Assembly: GCF_029109325.1 (NCBI RefSeq)
Contig: NZ_JAQKQJ010000010.1
Location: 1,054,001-1,118,000 of the forward strand
DNA length: 64,000 nucleotides
Reading direction: 5' to 3'
Source of the DNA: Nodosilinea sp. PGN35
GTDB taxonomy: Bacteria; Cyanobacteriota; Cyanobacteriia; Phormidesmidales; Phormidesmidaceae
Within the stretch, counting starts at the first letter, position 1. Each line of letters starts with the position of its first letter. This document shows positions 18,101 to 27,349 of this stretch, in pieces. The position numbers were made by a program, and so were the translations under genes. The notes under the pieces are model-generated. The model had not been told where the DNA came from, searched no databases, and saw only the letters and a program-made list of their open reading frames with translations.

Positions 18101-19716
18101 GGGCGACCACGGCCCTGCGAGAAAGTGAAGACCGCCTGCGGATGGCGATCGAGTCGGCCCAGATGGGCACCTGGGACTGGAACCTGGTGACCGATGTGCT
18201 TATGTGGGATGCGGGGTGTAAGGCTATTTTTGGCCTGCCACCTGGGGCCGACAGCAGCATTGAGCGATTTTACGAGGGGCTGCATCCGGAGGATCGCGAT
18301 CGCCTGCACCGGGTGGTCGAAGCCTCACTAACCCTGGCCAGCGGCGGCAAGCTCGATGTAGAGTACCGCGTCATTGGCCTGCAAGATGGGGTAGAACGGT
18401 GGGTGCGGGCCAGGGGGCAAGCTTACTTTGACAGCGATGGCAGCCCCGTGCGCTTTATCGGCACCGCCCTGGATATCACCCAGCAAAAGCAGGCCGAAGC
18501 CGCCCGCGAACGCCTGCTCCAGCGAGAACAGGCCGCCCGCGAGGCCGCCGAGCGGGCCAACCGCATCAAAGATGAATTTTTGGCGGTGCTCTCCCACGAG
18601 CTCAGGTCGCCGTTGAACCCCATTTTGGGCTGGGCCAAGCTGCTGCAAACCAAGCGGCTCGACGCCGACAAGACCGCCCGCGCCCTGGCGACCATTGAGC
18701 GCAACGCCAAGTTACAAACCCAGCTGATCGACGACCTGCTGGACATTGCCAAGATTTTGCGCGGCAAGCTGCGCATCGAACCCGCTCCGGTTGACCCGGT
18801 GTTTGTGGTCGAATCGGCGATCGAGACCGTGCAGGCCGCCGTCGAGGCCAAGGCGATTCGGCTGCGGGCCGACCTGCCCGACATTGGGCTGATTCAGGGG
18901 GACGGGGGGCGCATTCAGCAAATTGTCTGGAACCTGATGACCAATGCCGTCAAATTTACCCCCGAAAATGGCCAGATCGATGTGCAGCTGAGGCAGGTAG
19001 ACCACTGGGCGCAGATCACGGTGACCGACAGTGGCCGGGGCATTCGGCCTGAGTTTTTGCCCCACATTTTTGATTCCTTTCGCCAGGAAGATACCTCTAT
19101 CACTCGGCAGTTTGGCGGCCTCGGCCTGGGGCTGGCGATCGTGCGCTATCTGGTCGAGGCCCACGGCGGCACCATTGCCGTCGCCAGCCCTGGCGAGGGG
19201 TTGGGCACCACCTTTACGGTGCAGCTGCCGCTGCTGAGCAATCAGCCAAACCGCCATCCCCAGCCTGCCCTCCGCCCGGAGGCCATTGATCTCACCGGGG
19301 TGCGGGTAATTGCCCTCGACGACAGTGCCGACGCCCTGACCCTGCTCACCCTGCTGCTGGAGCAGTACGGGGCCGAGGTGCGGGGGCTGGATGATGCGGC
19401 GGCGGTGCTGCCCACTCTGGCGACATTTAAACCCCACGTGCTGGTCAGCGACATCGGTATGCCCGACCTGGATGGCTACGAACTGATGACACAGATCCGG
19501 GCGCTGCCCCCCGAACTGGGGGGGCAGGTCAGGGCGATCGCCCTGACCGCCTATGTGCGCGACGAAGATGCCCAAAAAGCGATCGACAGCGGCTTTCAGC
19601 GCCACCTGCCCAAGCCCATCGAGCCAGAGGCCATTGCCCTGGCGGTGGCCGAGCTGGCCAAGGGTAAATTTCCCGATCAATCCCCAGGGCCGCTACCCTC
19701 AGGGGAGCACGGGTAG
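15190..19716 (+). CDS. Multi-PAS hybrid sensor histidine kinase
   Basis: A 1508-residue soluble-looking kinase. Residues about 5-115 form a degenerate receiver: the phospho-Asp position reads LLEIPLG and the final Lys is absent. About seven PAS/PAC units follow (starting near 160, 300, 430, 575, 710, 845, 980), then HisKA with SHELRSPLNPILGWAKLL (His1136), an HATPase with N, G1 (DSGRGI) and G2 (GLGLGLAIVR) boxes, and a C-terminal receiver with VSDIGMPDLDG (Asp1421). No membrane segment is seen, so it probably senses a cytoplasmic signal such as redox or light via bound cofactor; the ligand is unknown. PAS1 carries an in-frame insertion with inverted-repeat ends. It is a paralogue of the kinase at 35885. 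ATG 15199 is an alternative start. Confidence 0.92.
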   Translation: MLVMTPPEWTVLFVSDSLGRADVYRDMLEQAAARYQLIEAPAAGPGADRPADVILLEIPLGERAGQGLDRLEQLKQQWGPGCPPIVVVGGDEAKTAVAALRAGAVDYWVGAQLTPEGLCLALRGAMPEQVASPIAPTPLPPLNTAAADRAAPPAKKTATEPQPPDHQALVAALPQILWVADSTGAVTYWNQPWYDYTGLSATESMGLAGAACIHPHEYALTLAKWTQAIAVGQEFEIKHRLRRRDGLYRWFMNRGVPIRDSQSVREPTRSEYPSQNRTGQIIGWVGTLTDIDEQKRLEERFRLVIQAVNGLVFDVTEVSLSGDDCVYRSEQLFDLLGVPAAEAPPTSRWWEDRIHPDDRPRLRHRMQELWASSAELYESQYRIRHAEGHWVDVWERARLVRDDQGQVVRVVGSTVDISQQQQALRDRNEAERRLKEAHIQLEAALAAGSVYTWRWSIPDNRVVANRSFAQLFGLDPERVAAGVRLEKFIGIIHRDDRERVTAAINQAIATGEGCASEFRIVTAEGETRWVIARGRVEYDSSGRAVAFPGALADISDRKRTEAALQQKIQEVEAGQQTLQALMDYIPEGVTIASAPDVTIHQISRYGQQLVGRSLEELNSVPYSEHPKAWQIFGPDGTLAPSDALPLTRAVQQGEVVTNEEWLLETAEGKSLTILCNAGPIYNQAGEITGGIIAWRDITELKQTETILQRNQEHLNLAMAAAKMGSWDWDIQTGTVRFSDSVCRLFGLEPAQFDGSYETVMSLVHPDDRLRVQQALHRAVYEQAEYNIELRVVRPDGILCWVSSLGRVFYSPTGEPLHMTGIDIDITERVRVEDERKQSALMLQQTTERLNLALKSSPISLFNQDLDLRYTWIYNPTQDLAVEQVLGQRDEDLGSPETAARLTHLKRRVLATGQGLREEVKVVANGQTAYYDLTIDPIYDGGGPGGAPEIVGVTCAAVDISERVQIEVERQRATTALRESEDRLRMAIESAQMGTWDWNLVTDVLMWDAGCKAIFGLPPGADSSIERFYEGLHPEDRDRLHRVVEASLTLASGGKLDVEYRVIGLQDGVERWVRARGQAYFDSDGSPVRFIGTALDITQQKQAEAARERLLQREQAAREAAERANRIKDEFLAVLSHELRSPLNPILGWAKLLQTKRLDADKTARALATIERNAKLQTQLIDDLLDIAKILRGKLRIEPAPVDPVFVVESAIETVQAAVEAKAIRLRADLPDIGLIQGDGGRIQQIVWNLMTNAVKFTPENGQIDVQLRQVDHWAQITVTDSGRGIRPEFLPHIFDSFRQEDTSITRQFGGLGLGLAIVRYLVEAHGGTIAVASPGEGLGTTFTVQLPLLSNQPNRHPQPALRPEAIDLTGVRVIALDDSADALTLLTLLLEQYGAEVRGLDDAAAVLPTLATFKPHVLVSDIGMPDLDGYELMTQIRALPPELGGQVRAIALTAYVRDEDAQKAIDSGFQRHLPKPIEPEAIALAVAELAKGKFPDQSPGPLPSGEHG
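15965..16020. repeat. In-frame insertion with inverted-repeat ends in PAS1
   Basis: GCGATTC (15965-15971) and GAATCGC (16014-16020) bracket 56 bases coding for a Ser/Arg/Glu-rich loop. At the same place the paralogue at 35885 reads LPVQDGSGEVTRWVGTITD without an insert. Confidence 0.6.
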
Positions 19717-19869
19717 CCCAATTATCCGAAATCCGAATTCCATACCCCCGATACCCAAGGGGGCAATCTGTAGGGCATTGGCGTAGCCTGGCCGGAGGCC
19801 TGACGATTGTTTGCCCTCAACCAGTCGGGGTTAGCCAAGGCGGATTCGGTATCAGTATTAGAAGTGCCA

Positions 19870-19911
19870 AAAAAGCCGGTGGCTGAGCAAAGTATAGACC
19901 ACTGGCTTTTT
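19870..19911. terminator. Bidirectional intrinsic terminator
   Basis: AAAAAGCCGGTGG (19870-19882) pairs with CCACTGGCTTTTT (19899-19911) with one G-T pair. A-tract and T-tract on either side suit termination of the kinase gene and of the convergent sod gene. Confidence 0.85.
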
Positions 19912-19992
19912 GTACTTAGGCCATGGGATAGGGGAGATGAGCCTCTGGCCTGTCGCCCTACCGGGGCTGGCTGAGGAACCTCAACAATCAGG

Positions 19993-20763
19993 TTAGGCCC
20001 TGGCCGCCTGGTAGCGCCGCTCGATCTCAGGCCAGTTGACCACGTTCCACCAGTTCTCCAGGTACTCGGCGCGCTGGTTTTGGTAGCGCAGGTAGTAGGC
20101 GTGCTCCCATACGTCGTTGCCCATGATCGGGTACTGGCCTTCCATGATCGGGCTGTCCTGGTTGGCGGTATCGATGATTTCGAGGTCGCCGTCGCCATTG
20201 GTCACCAGCCAGACCCAGCCGCTGCCAAAGCGATCGCTGCCCGCCTCGTTAAACGCGGTTTGGAACTCCTCAAAGCCGCCAAAGGTCTGCTCGATTGCCT
20301 GGGCAATTTCTCCGGTGGGTTCACCGCCGCCCTCGGGGCTCATGATCTGCCAGAAAATGGTGTGGTTGAGGTGGCCGCCGCCGTTGTTGCGCACGGCGGT
20401 GCGAATCTCTTCGGGGATGGCGTCGAGGTCGCTGAGCAGGGCCTCAACGCTCTGGCCCTGCAGATCGGGGTAGTCAACCAGCGCCTCGTTGAGGTTGTCC
20501 ACGTAGGTGGCGTGGTGGCGATCGTGGTGGATCTCCATGGTTTCGGCGTCGATGGCCGCCTCCAGAGCCCCATAGTCGTAGGGCAGGGGCGGTAGCTCTG
20601 CCGGGGTCGCCAGAGTGCGATCGGGGTAGGCCACGGGCACCACCTCAGCGGGGGTCGCCTCCGGTGTTGTCTGGGCCTGGGGCACCCCCTGACAGGCCAG
20701 CAGCAGCAGACAGGCCGCGACGCCAGACAGGAGATATTTCGTGAAACGGTTCAGACGTGTCAT
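19993..20763 (-). CDS. sodA: Lipoprotein superoxide dismutase, Mn type
   Basis: A 256-residue Fe/Mn superoxide dismutase with an export signal. The N-terminus has a hydrophobic stretch ending in the lipobox LLLAC, so the mature protein should be lipid-anchored outside the cytoplasmic membrane or in the thylakoid lumen. Metal ligands lie in [26 protein letters not shown] and [15 protein letters not shown]. The [16 protein letters not shown] and TANQDSPI patterns favour manganese over iron. It converts superoxide to peroxide and oxygen. The terminator at 19870 serves its 3' end. Confidence 0.92.
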   Translation of the reverse strand: MTRLNRFTKYLLSGVAACLLLLACQGVPQAQTTPEATPAEVVPVAYPDRTLATPAELPPLPYDYGALEAAIDAETMEIHHDRHHATYVDNLNEALVDYPDLQGQSVEALLSDLDAIPEEIRTAVRNNGGGHLNHTIFWQIMSPEGGGEPTGEIAQAIEQTFGGFEEFQTAFNEAGSDRFGSGWVWLVTNGDGDLEIIDTANQDSPIMEGQYPIMGNDVWEHAYYLRYQNQRAEYLENWWNVVNWPEIERRYQAARA

Positions 20764-20820
20764 TTAGTTGACCTCGAGGTGGGATGAGTGGGGGAGTGGA
20801 GGGTGGGGATGGGAGATGGG

Positions 20821-21540
20821 TTATCGTAGGCGGGGGCGATCGCCGGGGGGGGCGGTTTTGCGAAACAGCCCCAGGGGCGGGGCCAGGGCCAGCCCGACCA
20901 CAAAGCCCCCGGCGTGGGCCCAGTAGGCCACTCCCCCTGTGTCTACGCTGGTGGTGGCTTGCAGGCTGGCAAAGCCATAGAGGGTCTGCTGAAAGAACCA
21001 GAACCCCAGAAAAAACACGGCGGGAATGCGAAAGGTGGTGATGAAAATGCCCAGGGGAATCAGGGTCAAAATGCGGGCCTTGGGAAAGCGCAAAATGTAG
21101 GCCCCCAGCACCCCGGCGATCGCCCCGCTGGCCCCCACCATGGGAATGTCAGACTGCATCGAAAGCGCCCACTGGGCCAGCCCCGCCAGGGCACCGCAGG
21201 CCAGGTAAAAAAACAAGAACGAGGCCCGACCCAGTTTTTCTTCGATGTTGTTGCCAAACACCCAGAGAAACAGCATGTTGCCGCCCAAATGCAGAAACCC
21301 CCCGTGGAGAAACTGGGACGTAATCAGGGTCAACAGCTGCGTTCCCATCACCCAGGCACTGCCGCTCTGAAAGCTGGCGGTGAGCTGGCTTGGAACGATC
21401 GCAAAGGTCTGAAAAAAGCCCTGAAGCTGGCTTGGCGGCAGCGTCAACGCATAGACAAACACCAAAACGTTAATGGCAATTAATCCATAGTTGACCCATG
21501 GAGTGATTTTGGTTGGATTGTTGTCATGGAGTGGAACCAC
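20821..21540 (-). CDS. Rhomboid-family intramembrane serine protease
   Basis: A 239-residue protein with six or seven membrane segments. The catalytic serine is in MVGASGAIAGVLGAY and the histidine in VAYWAHAGGFVVGLAL; HLGGNMLFLWVFGNNIEE gives the conserved oxyanion-side Asn. The family cleaves membrane-anchored substrates within the bilayer; the target here is unknown. The start is GTG at 21540, giving the usual short VPLHDNNPT leader. About 57 bases separate it from the dismutase gene on the same strand, so co-transcription is possible. Confidence 0.92.
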   Translation of the reverse strand: MVPLHDNNPTKITPWVNYGLIAINVLVFVYALTLPPSQLQGFFQTFAIVPSQLTASFQSGSAWVMGTQLLTLITSQFLHGGFLHLGGNMLFLWVFGNNIEEKLGRASFLFFYLACGALAGLAQWALSMQSDIPMVGASGAIAGVLGAYILRFPKARILTLIPLGIFITTFRIPAVFFLGFWFFQQTLYGFASLQATTSVDTGGVAYWAHAGGFVVGLALAPPLGLFRKTAPPGDRPRLR

Positions 21541-21683
21541 GGCTGTTTATCTAAAGTTAGGGTGCGTAGAAGCGAACCATCGATGGGTCGACTGACGGGG
21601 TTAATTGACGGGGTCGATTGACGGCGGCACTGTCGGTCAGAGCTACAGCTGTAGCCAGGCTGCTTAGGACAGCCTCCCTAAAG

Positions 21684-21703
21684 ACGTTTGAACGTTCAAA
21701 CGT
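21684..21703. repeat. Perfect 20-bp palindrome, dispersed copy 1
   Basis: ACGTTTGAACGTTCAAACGT, fully self-complementary. Copies with one change occur at 55156-55175 and 57846-57865. This copy is in the 211-base gap between two minus-strand genes. Confidence 0.9.
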
Positions 21704-21751
21704 TTTTAGAACGTCTGGGCTATACCTGAAGCAGGTTTTAGGCAGCGGTTT

Positions 21752-22429
21752 TTAGGGAAGTAACCCCCAGCTGAGGTCTAGATCAGGCTTCAGTCCGTAA
21801 TTAATCGCCTGGTTAAAACGGCCCCCGGCGGCGCGGGTTGAAGCCAAGCGAAACTCTCTCCAAAGCCATAGGCGATCGATACGACAGTGCAGCATTTTTA
21901 GCCAGGTGGCCAGTTCATGGTTGCTATTGTGAAGCAGAGAATAGGTTTGACCATCTTGCGCCAGAGTGAGATTGGTGGCGGGGTTATAGACATACTCCCC
22001 AGCGCCCCGCCCCTCGATGCGCTCCCGAAGAACAGCTGTAAGCCGATTGGTTTGGGCCGCCGACACGTCAAAACTCAAAAAGTGCCCCCCGTGCTGCTCT
22101 AGCACCGTTCGAAACTGCCTCAGAGAGGCTATGTCTCCCCAGCCGAGAGCCCCTGGGGTGGGCAGTATGAGGGCCTTCGCGGCATGGTAAAAATCCTGCC
22201 GGTTGAGGGCGTAGTAGTCCCAGTCGCCAAAGCCGTACTGCACCCAGCGATCGCCCAGGGGCAGCACCAGACGGGCGTGCAGCCCGGTTTCGACCACGTG
22301 CACCGTCACCCGGTCGAAGGGAGCGACGGGGGGAATGATCGTCGCGGGTACCTTGAACCAGGTCAGCGCCAGGGCCACCGTCAGCCCCAGGGCTAAGTAG
22401 ACGAGCTGACGGCACAGGGGCAACTTCAT
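21752..22429 (-). CDS. DUF2459-like exported hypothetical protein
   Basis: A 225-residue protein with an N-terminal hydrophobic segment (LVYLALGLTVALALTWF), probably a membrane anchor. The pattern VHVVETGLHARLVLPLGDRW followed by VQYGFGDWDYY, and a later LLHNSNHELATWLKMLHC, resembles the DUF2459 family, which has a conserved His near the start and a downstream polar site; no function is established. It begins 15 bases after the trehalose-synthase-like gene on the same strand, so the two are probably one operon. Family assignment is tentative. Confidence 0.6.
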   Translation of the reverse strand: MKLPLCRQLVYLALGLTVALALTWFKVPATIIPPVAPFDRVTVHVVETGLHARLVLPLGDRWVQYGFGDWDYYALNRQDFYHAAKALILPTPGALGWGDIASLRQFRTVLEQHGGHFLSFDVSAAQTNRLTAVLRERIEGRGAGEYVYNPATNLTLAQDGQTYSLLHNSNHELATWLKMLHCRIDRLWLWREFRLASTRAAGGRFNQAINYGLKPDLDLSWGLLP

Positions 22430-22444
22430 GGGCTACACCTGGCG

Positions 22445-24091
22445 TTACCCAGCTCCCTGGCTAACTTGCAGCCAGCGGTAGTCGTACCCCGCCAGGTGCA
22501 TTGGGTGGGAGGGCTGTTCGATCGCCTCTACCCGTTTACCGGTAAACAGATCGACCAGGCAGCGGCCCGCATCCTCGGCAAGCACTAGCGTCGCCTTACA
22601 GTCAGCCCGGCTGAGGTTGTGAACGGCAATTACCACCCGGCCTTGCCACTCACAGCGATGGGCAAAAACGCTGGGGTGGTCGGTCTGCAACGTTTGCCAC
22701 TGGCCCCAGCCAAACGCCGGGTACTCTTTCCGCAGGCGAACGGCCCGCTCCATCCAGTTCAGCAGCGAGTGAGGATCGCACTGCTGGGCCGTGACGTTCA
22801 CCTGCTTGTAGCTGTAGTCACCCTCTGAGATTACCGGCAGCACCAGCTGATCGGCGGGCGCGGTCGAAAACCCGCCGTTGGGGGCCGCAGACCACTGCAT
22901 GGGGGTGCGGGCGGGCTGGCGTTCGTCGAGGGTCAAATCGTCGCCCATGCCCAGCTCCTCACCGTAGTTGATGACCGGCGTGCCCGGCAGCGTCAGCAGC
23001 AGGCTGTAGGTGAGCTTTAGCCGCTGTAGATCGCCGTCTAGCATGGGGGCAAACCGGCGACGAATGCCGCGATCAAAAATCCACATGGTCTCGCGATCGG
23101 GCGCAAAAGCGGCGGCAATTTCGTTTTGCTGATCGTCAGAAAGTTTGTCGAGGGTCAGCTCGTCGTGGTTGCGCACAAAGTTGGCCCACTGTCCAATGGT
23201 TGAGACCGGCGGCAACTCGTCAAAGGCCTGTTTGAGAGGGGTGGCGTCTTCTCGCGCCAGGGCCAGCAGGAGATGCTGGTTGCCCCAGAAGTTGAACAGC
23301 ATCTGCATGCGATCGCCGTCATCAAAGTACTGCGGCAGTTCCTCTGGGGTCTCGTTGACCTCGGCGAGTAAAATGGCATCTCCCCGCCGCCAGGAGAGAA
23401 AATCCCGCAGCTCGTCTATGTACAAAAATGGATCGTCCGCCGGTTCAAATAAATTGTCGGCCTGGCGCAGCTCAATTAGGTGAGGGGCCGCATCAATGCG
23501 GAAGCCAGACACCCCCAGCTCCAGCCAAAACCCCATAATTTTTTGAATTTCTTCCCTCACCTGGGGGTTGGTGATGTTTAAGTCGGCCTGGTGATCGTAG
23601 AACCGATGGGCGTAGTAGGCATCCACCTCAGGCTGGTAGGTCCAGGTGGAGTCCTGCCGCCCCGGAAAAATGATCCCCTCTTCCACATCTTCGGGCTCTT
23701 GCTTTGACCACAAATAGTAGTTCCAGTATTTAGACTCAGGGTCTTTAAGGGCCGTTTGAAACCAGGGGTGCTGGTCAGAGGTGTGGTTGACCACCAAATC
23801 GACCAAAATGCGAATGCCGTGCTCCGCCGCCTGGCGGGCAAATTCAACAAAATCGCCCAGGCTGCCCAAACGCGGATCGACGCTGTAATAGTCCATCACG
23901 TCGTAGCCATTGTCTTTGTTAGGCGATGGGTAAAAAGGCATCAGCCAAATGCAGGTAATTCCCAGGCCCGATAGGTAGTCCAGGCGCTGATTCAACCCCA
24001 AAAAATCGCCGACCCCATCGCCGTTGCCGTCCATGTAGGTCTCTACGTCAACACAATAAATAACGGCGTTTTTATACCAGAGATCTAGCAT
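22445..24091 (-). CDS. GH13 alpha-amylase family enzyme, trehalose-synthase-like
   Basis: A 548-residue GH13 enzyme. The (beta/alpha)8 barrel motifs are visible: DLVVNHTSDQHPWF, GFRIDAAPHLIE (nucleophile Asp), ILLAEVNETPEE (acid/base Glu) and FVRNHDELTLD (stabilising Asp). The N-terminal LWYKNAVIYCVDVETYMDGN and the DRETMWIFDRGIRRR region are like TreS, which interconverts maltose and trehalose, but other GH13 activities cannot be excluded. AAGGAA precedes ATG 24091. An LLM oxidoreductase gene lies upstream on the same strand and a DUF2459-like gene downstream. A role in osmotic or desiccation protection is inference. Confidence 0.85.
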   Translation of the reverse strand: MLDLWYKNAVIYCVDVETYMDGNGDGVGDFLGLNQRLDYLSGLGITCIWLMPFYPSPNKDNGYDVMDYYSVDPRLGSLGDFVEFARQAAEHGIRILVDLVVNHTSDQHPWFQTALKDPESKYWNYYLWSKQEPEDVEEGIIFPGRQDSTWTYQPEVDAYYAHRFYDHQADLNITNPQVREEIQKIMGFWLELGVSGFRIDAAPHLIELRQADNLFEPADDPFLYIDELRDFLSWRRGDAILLAEVNETPEELPQYFDDGDRMQMLFNFWGNQHLLLALAREDATPLKQAFDELPPVSTIGQWANFVRNHDELTLDKLSDDQQNEIAAAFAPDRETMWIFDRGIRRRFAPMLDGDLQRLKLTYSLLLTLPGTPVINYGEELGMGDDLTLDERQPARTPMQWSAAPNGGFSTAPADQLVLPVISEGDYSYKQVNVTAQQCDPHSLLNWMERAVRLRKEYPAFGWGQWQTLQTDHPSVFAHRCEWQGRVVIAVHNLSRADCKATLVLAEDAGRCLVDLFTGKRVEAIEQPSHPMHLAGYDYRWLQVSQGAG

Positions 24092-24233
24092 AGCAATTCC
24101 TTAGGTAACAAAATAAGTCGGCTGTAATACGTACTTGGCTCAGATTATGCTCGGGCGGCGGCACGGCGGCCTTAGCACGCTGACATCAATCGGGGATCGG
24201 ATTCACTTTAAATGGAAATAGCCTCGTTTTTAA

Positions 24234-25193
24234 TCATTTGCACGCGGGCAATACCTGCTGGCCAAACGCCTCAATAAAGGGCTGCTGATCGCAGTTGACG
24301 TTGTGCAAAGAAATAGATTCAAACCCCAGATCGATGTCTTTTTGCAGCCACTCAATGTGCTGCTGTAGGTCGGCAGAAACGCGCACGTGCTGGTACATGT
24401 CCTCCGGCTTTACAAAGGCGGCGGCGGCGTCAAACTGACGGGGATGCCTCAGCTCCGCCAGCATGGTGCTTTCAAAGATATTGGTGCGCCACTGGTCGTA
24501 GGCCCCCTGAAGCGCGGCCTCCTCAGTTTTGGCGTAGGACAACTGCACCTTGAGATACATCGGTTTGTGCTCGCCCCCGCCCCGCCGAAAGGCCTCTACC
24601 ACCTGCCGCAGCTTCTCGTGGGGATGGGAAATGGTGATCAACCCATCGGCCCAGCCCCCTACCCACTCGGCGGTCTTAGGGGTAATGGCCGCTCCTATAA
24701 TGCGGGGCGGGCTGGCGGGGCGAGTGTAGAGTTTGGCTGCGTCTACCTGCACCAGACCGTGGTGGGTAACGGTTTCACCGGCCCACAGGGCGCGCATTAT
24801 GTCCACGCATTCTTTGAGCCGCTGGTTGCGCTGGGCTTTGTCGGGCCACAGGGTACCGGTAATGGCCTCGTTCATGGCCTGCCCGCTGCCCAGGGCCACC
24901 CAAAAGCGATCGCGAAACATTTCTGCCAGGGTCGCCGCCGCCTGGGCAATGATGGCGGGATGGTAGCGCTGGCCGGGGGCACAGACTACCCCAAAGGGCA
25001 GCGCGGTGGCCTGCATGGCTGCGCCCAGCCACGACCAGGCAAAGCCGCTCTCCCCCTGGCGATCGCTCCAGGGATGAAAATGATCGGAGCAGGTAATGCC
25101 CGTGAACCCCGCCTGCTCCGCCTGCTGAACCCGCGCCAGCAGTTCGCTGGGAGGAAACTGCTCGTGGGAGGCGTGATAGTTTAGCTGCACCAT
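24234..25193 (-). CDS. LLM-class flavin-dependent oxidoreductase
   Basis: A 319-residue luciferase-like monooxygenase fold protein. Family-typical stretches are AGFTGITCSDHFHPWSDRQG, FRDRFWVALGSGQAMNEAIT and ADGLITISHPHEKLRQ. It fits the group annotated as probable non-F420 flavinoid oxidoreductase (TIGR03885-like); the substrate is unknown. The trehalose-synthase-like gene lies 142 bases downstream on the same strand, suggesting a shared stress function. Length is normal. Confidence 0.85.
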   Translation of the reverse strand: MVQLNYHASHEQFPPSELLARVQQAEQAGFTGITCSDHFHPWSDRQGESGFAWSWLGAAMQATALPFGVVCAPGQRYHPAIIAQAAATLAEMFRDRFWVALGSGQAMNEAITGTLWPDKAQRNQRLKECVDIMRALWAGETVTHHGLVQVDAAKLYTRPASPPRIIGAAITPKTAEWVGGWADGLITISHPHEKLRQVVEAFRRGGGEHKPMYLKVQLSYAKTEEAALQGAYDQWRTNIFESTMLAELRHPRQFDAAAAFVKPEDMYQHVRVSADLQQHIEWLQKDIDLGFESISLHNVNCDQQPFIEAFGQQVLPACK

Positions 25194-25879
25194 AATCTAC
25201 CTGGGACTTTCTCTAACGTTCGACAAACGTTCGATGCGCAGACACGGCAGCCGCTCAAGCTCAAAAAAGAGATTTTTCCATCTTCGGCTGCGTCGGTTGA
25301 GGAGCGATCGTTCCTTTGAAAACAGGTCAAAGGGATAGTCGCAGCGGCGCTGTTTAAACAAAAACTCAAGTCTGCCCCGGCAGCTCATTGAGCAATATTT
25401 CGCTCGATAGAGCAGGTTTCTAGAAAGCAGATAGACATTCTGCAGGAACCCCAACTCCAGACCCACCGCCCCGCCCAATGCCGCAGAAACCGCCGCAGAA
25501 ATTTTGCAGGAATAGGGTCAAATTGCCGCCTTGCCGCCGCTCTATTGGCCGGAGCCTCAGCCCAATAGCCACCTCAGTTTTGCAAGGCTTCCGCCGTTCA
25601 GCATCTATCAAATGCAGTACTTGGGTCTAAAAACTCAGGAGCCGGTATGCCTTTAGACGAGATTTCAACTACCTTCAGCGGCTGCCAATTCCGTCGGCAT
25701 TCACGAACCAAATGCTTACTCGCCCCATCCCTTGGTCGTCGAGATCTCTTCCTTTTTATTCCCCTCGATCCATCCAATGAGCGATAGGAAAATTGCTTCG
25801 AGTTGTTAAACCATTAGTTAGGCAGCGGTTGCCGAGTTGGCAGCGGTTGCTGGCTTCGCAAGTTAAGGAGGAAGCATCT
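25194..25879. other. Intergenic region, about 686 bases, no gene seen
   Basis: Open frames on the minus strand (about 60-90 codons) have no ribosome site or recognisable domain. It separates divergent genes and must hold promoters for both. The base composition is more AT-rich than the surroundings. Confidence 0.5.
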
Positions 25880-26632
25880 ATGGCTTCACAGCACAGACGA
25901 GCAGTTGGTATCTTTCCCAATCGTCCCACAACGGCTTCTGCACTGCAGGCGCTCAGCGACTCAGGCTTTGCTATGGGTAATGTGTCGGTGATTGCTAGAG
26001 ATGCCGACCGAGAAAGCGCGATCGCCGGGATTGACGTCAAGGCAGAAGCGAGCAACCAGGCCAGCACAGTAGGTACCGCTGGGGCCGTGACCGGTGGAGT
26101 ACTGGGCGGGGCTGCGGGCCTGCTGGTAGGCTTGGGCACCCTGGTTATTCCCGGCGTTGGCCCAGCGGTGCTGGCGGGCGAAGCGGCTGTGGCGCTGTCG
26201 GCGGTGCTGGGCGGGGCGGCAGGGGCCGCAGCGGGTGGACTCCTGGGGGCATTGATCGGTCTGGGTATTCCTGAACACCGGGCTAAGCGCTACCGCGATC
26301 GCGTAGAGCGGGGCGACTACCTGGTCATGCTCAGGGGTACCGAACCCGAAATTGCCCGCGCCGAGCGCACCTTGCAGGCCGCCGGTATTCAAGACTGGGG
26401 CGTTTATCAGGCTCCAGCCGACCTGTCCGCCGCCAGGGCTGGCTCCCCCAACGCCACCTTCGACGGCAGCGGCGGCGCTGCTGCCGGGGGCGATCGCCCC
26501 TACAACCAGGTCGATCACCCAATGGATCAGGAGTATCCCCCTGGGCAACCGCTGCGGCAGGGCGATCGCCCCTCGGTCACCGGTCTACCCTACGCCTCTG
26601 GGCCCCAGAGACCCCCTAGCTCCCTGGGCTAG
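25880..26632 (+). CDS. Glycine-zipper stress protein (YflT/DUF1269-like)
   Basis: A 250-residue protein. The N-terminal domain (ASQHRRAVGIFPNRPTTASA, NVSVIARDAD) resembles the general-stress protein 17M/YflT fold. A long Gly/Ala membrane-like stretch follows (GAVTGGVLGGAAGLLVGLGT ... GGAAGAAAGGLLGALIGLGIP), then KRYRDRVERGDYLVMLRG and a low-complexity Gly/Pro-rich tail. ATG 25880 follows AAGGAGG at 8 bases, a strong ribosome site that decides this start. Proteins of this kind are often induced by salt or desiccation; exact function is unknown. Confidence 0.75.
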   Translation: MASQHRRAVGIFPNRPTTASALQALSDSGFAMGNVSVIARDADRESAIAGIDVKAEASNQASTVGTAGAVTGGVLGGAAGLLVGLGTLVIPGVGPAVLAGEAAVALSAVLGGAAGAAAGGLLGALIGLGIPEHRAKRYRDRVERGDYLVMLRGTEPEIARAERTLQAAGIQDWGVYQAPADLSAARAGSPNATFDGSGGAAAGGDRPYNQVDHPMDQEYPPGQPLRQGDRPSVTGLPYASGPQRPPSSLG

Positions 26633-26722
26633 CGCCTGGGGTTCCCCATGGGCCTAACCCAAAGACCTGCCCGCAGCCTTATCCATGGCTGAACTTGATG
26701 ATATCCGTTGAGGAAAAAACCC

Positions 26723-27142
26723 GTGAATATTTTGAAATCGATTCGACTGGGGGTCGTTGCCCTCTGTCTGGGAGTCATTTTGTTGACCACCAGCGCCTGC
26801 GGCACCGCTACTCAAACCAGCACCGCTCCCCGCATTGCCCCGGCCTACAGCCAGCTCGAGCGCGGCGATACCGCCAGCGGTGAGAGCTATGGCCGATGGG
26901 TGATGGAGACTGCTCGAGGCCTGATCAGCGATGCCTTTGTGCGCGACAACGACAAGCTTGGCGTTGTGATCTCCCCTGAGGTGCAGCCTCGGGAAGTGAA
27001 GGTTCTGGCCCAGTCGCTGGTGCAGGGGTTCCACAAAAAGTTCCCCAACCGCGATCTGAGCGTGCTGGTCTACGCGCCCGACAAAGAGCTGATTTTGACC
27101 GCCAACTACGACGACACCACCCGGCAAATTGAATACCGATAG
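26723..27142 (+). CDS. Small lipoprotein of unknown function
   Basis: About 139 residues with a signal peptide ending in the lipobox TTSAC, followed by a Thr/Ser linker and a folded domain including SYGRWVMETARGLISDAFV and LSVLVYAPDKELILTANY. GTG 26723 is preferred because AGGAAA precedes it; TTG 26708 is in frame but lacks spacing. No family is recognised. It is followed after about 200 bases by another hypothetical gene on the same strand. Confidence 0.65.
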   Translation: MNILKSIRLGVVALCLGVILLTTSACGTATQTSTAPRIAPAYSQLERGDTASGESYGRWVMETARGLISDAFVRDNDKLGVVISPEVQPREVKVLAQSLVQGFHKKFPNRDLSVLVYAPDKELILTANYDDTTRQIEYR

Positions 27143-27349
27143 GCTACTTCGATCGACCGCCAACGGGCGGTGGCCCTGGGCCCAGGCCCATGCTTTAGCT
27201 TGCTCTAAAGAACCCGCCCCCAGGAACTCGCTCTAGAGAACAGAGATAGGCCAACGACCCGAGCGTTTTCCGCAGGGTGGAGGATGGATTGTCCTCCCCT
27301 GGGGCCAACTCGGCCGAAAACTCCCATCCAAAAACTTCAGGAGACCCCT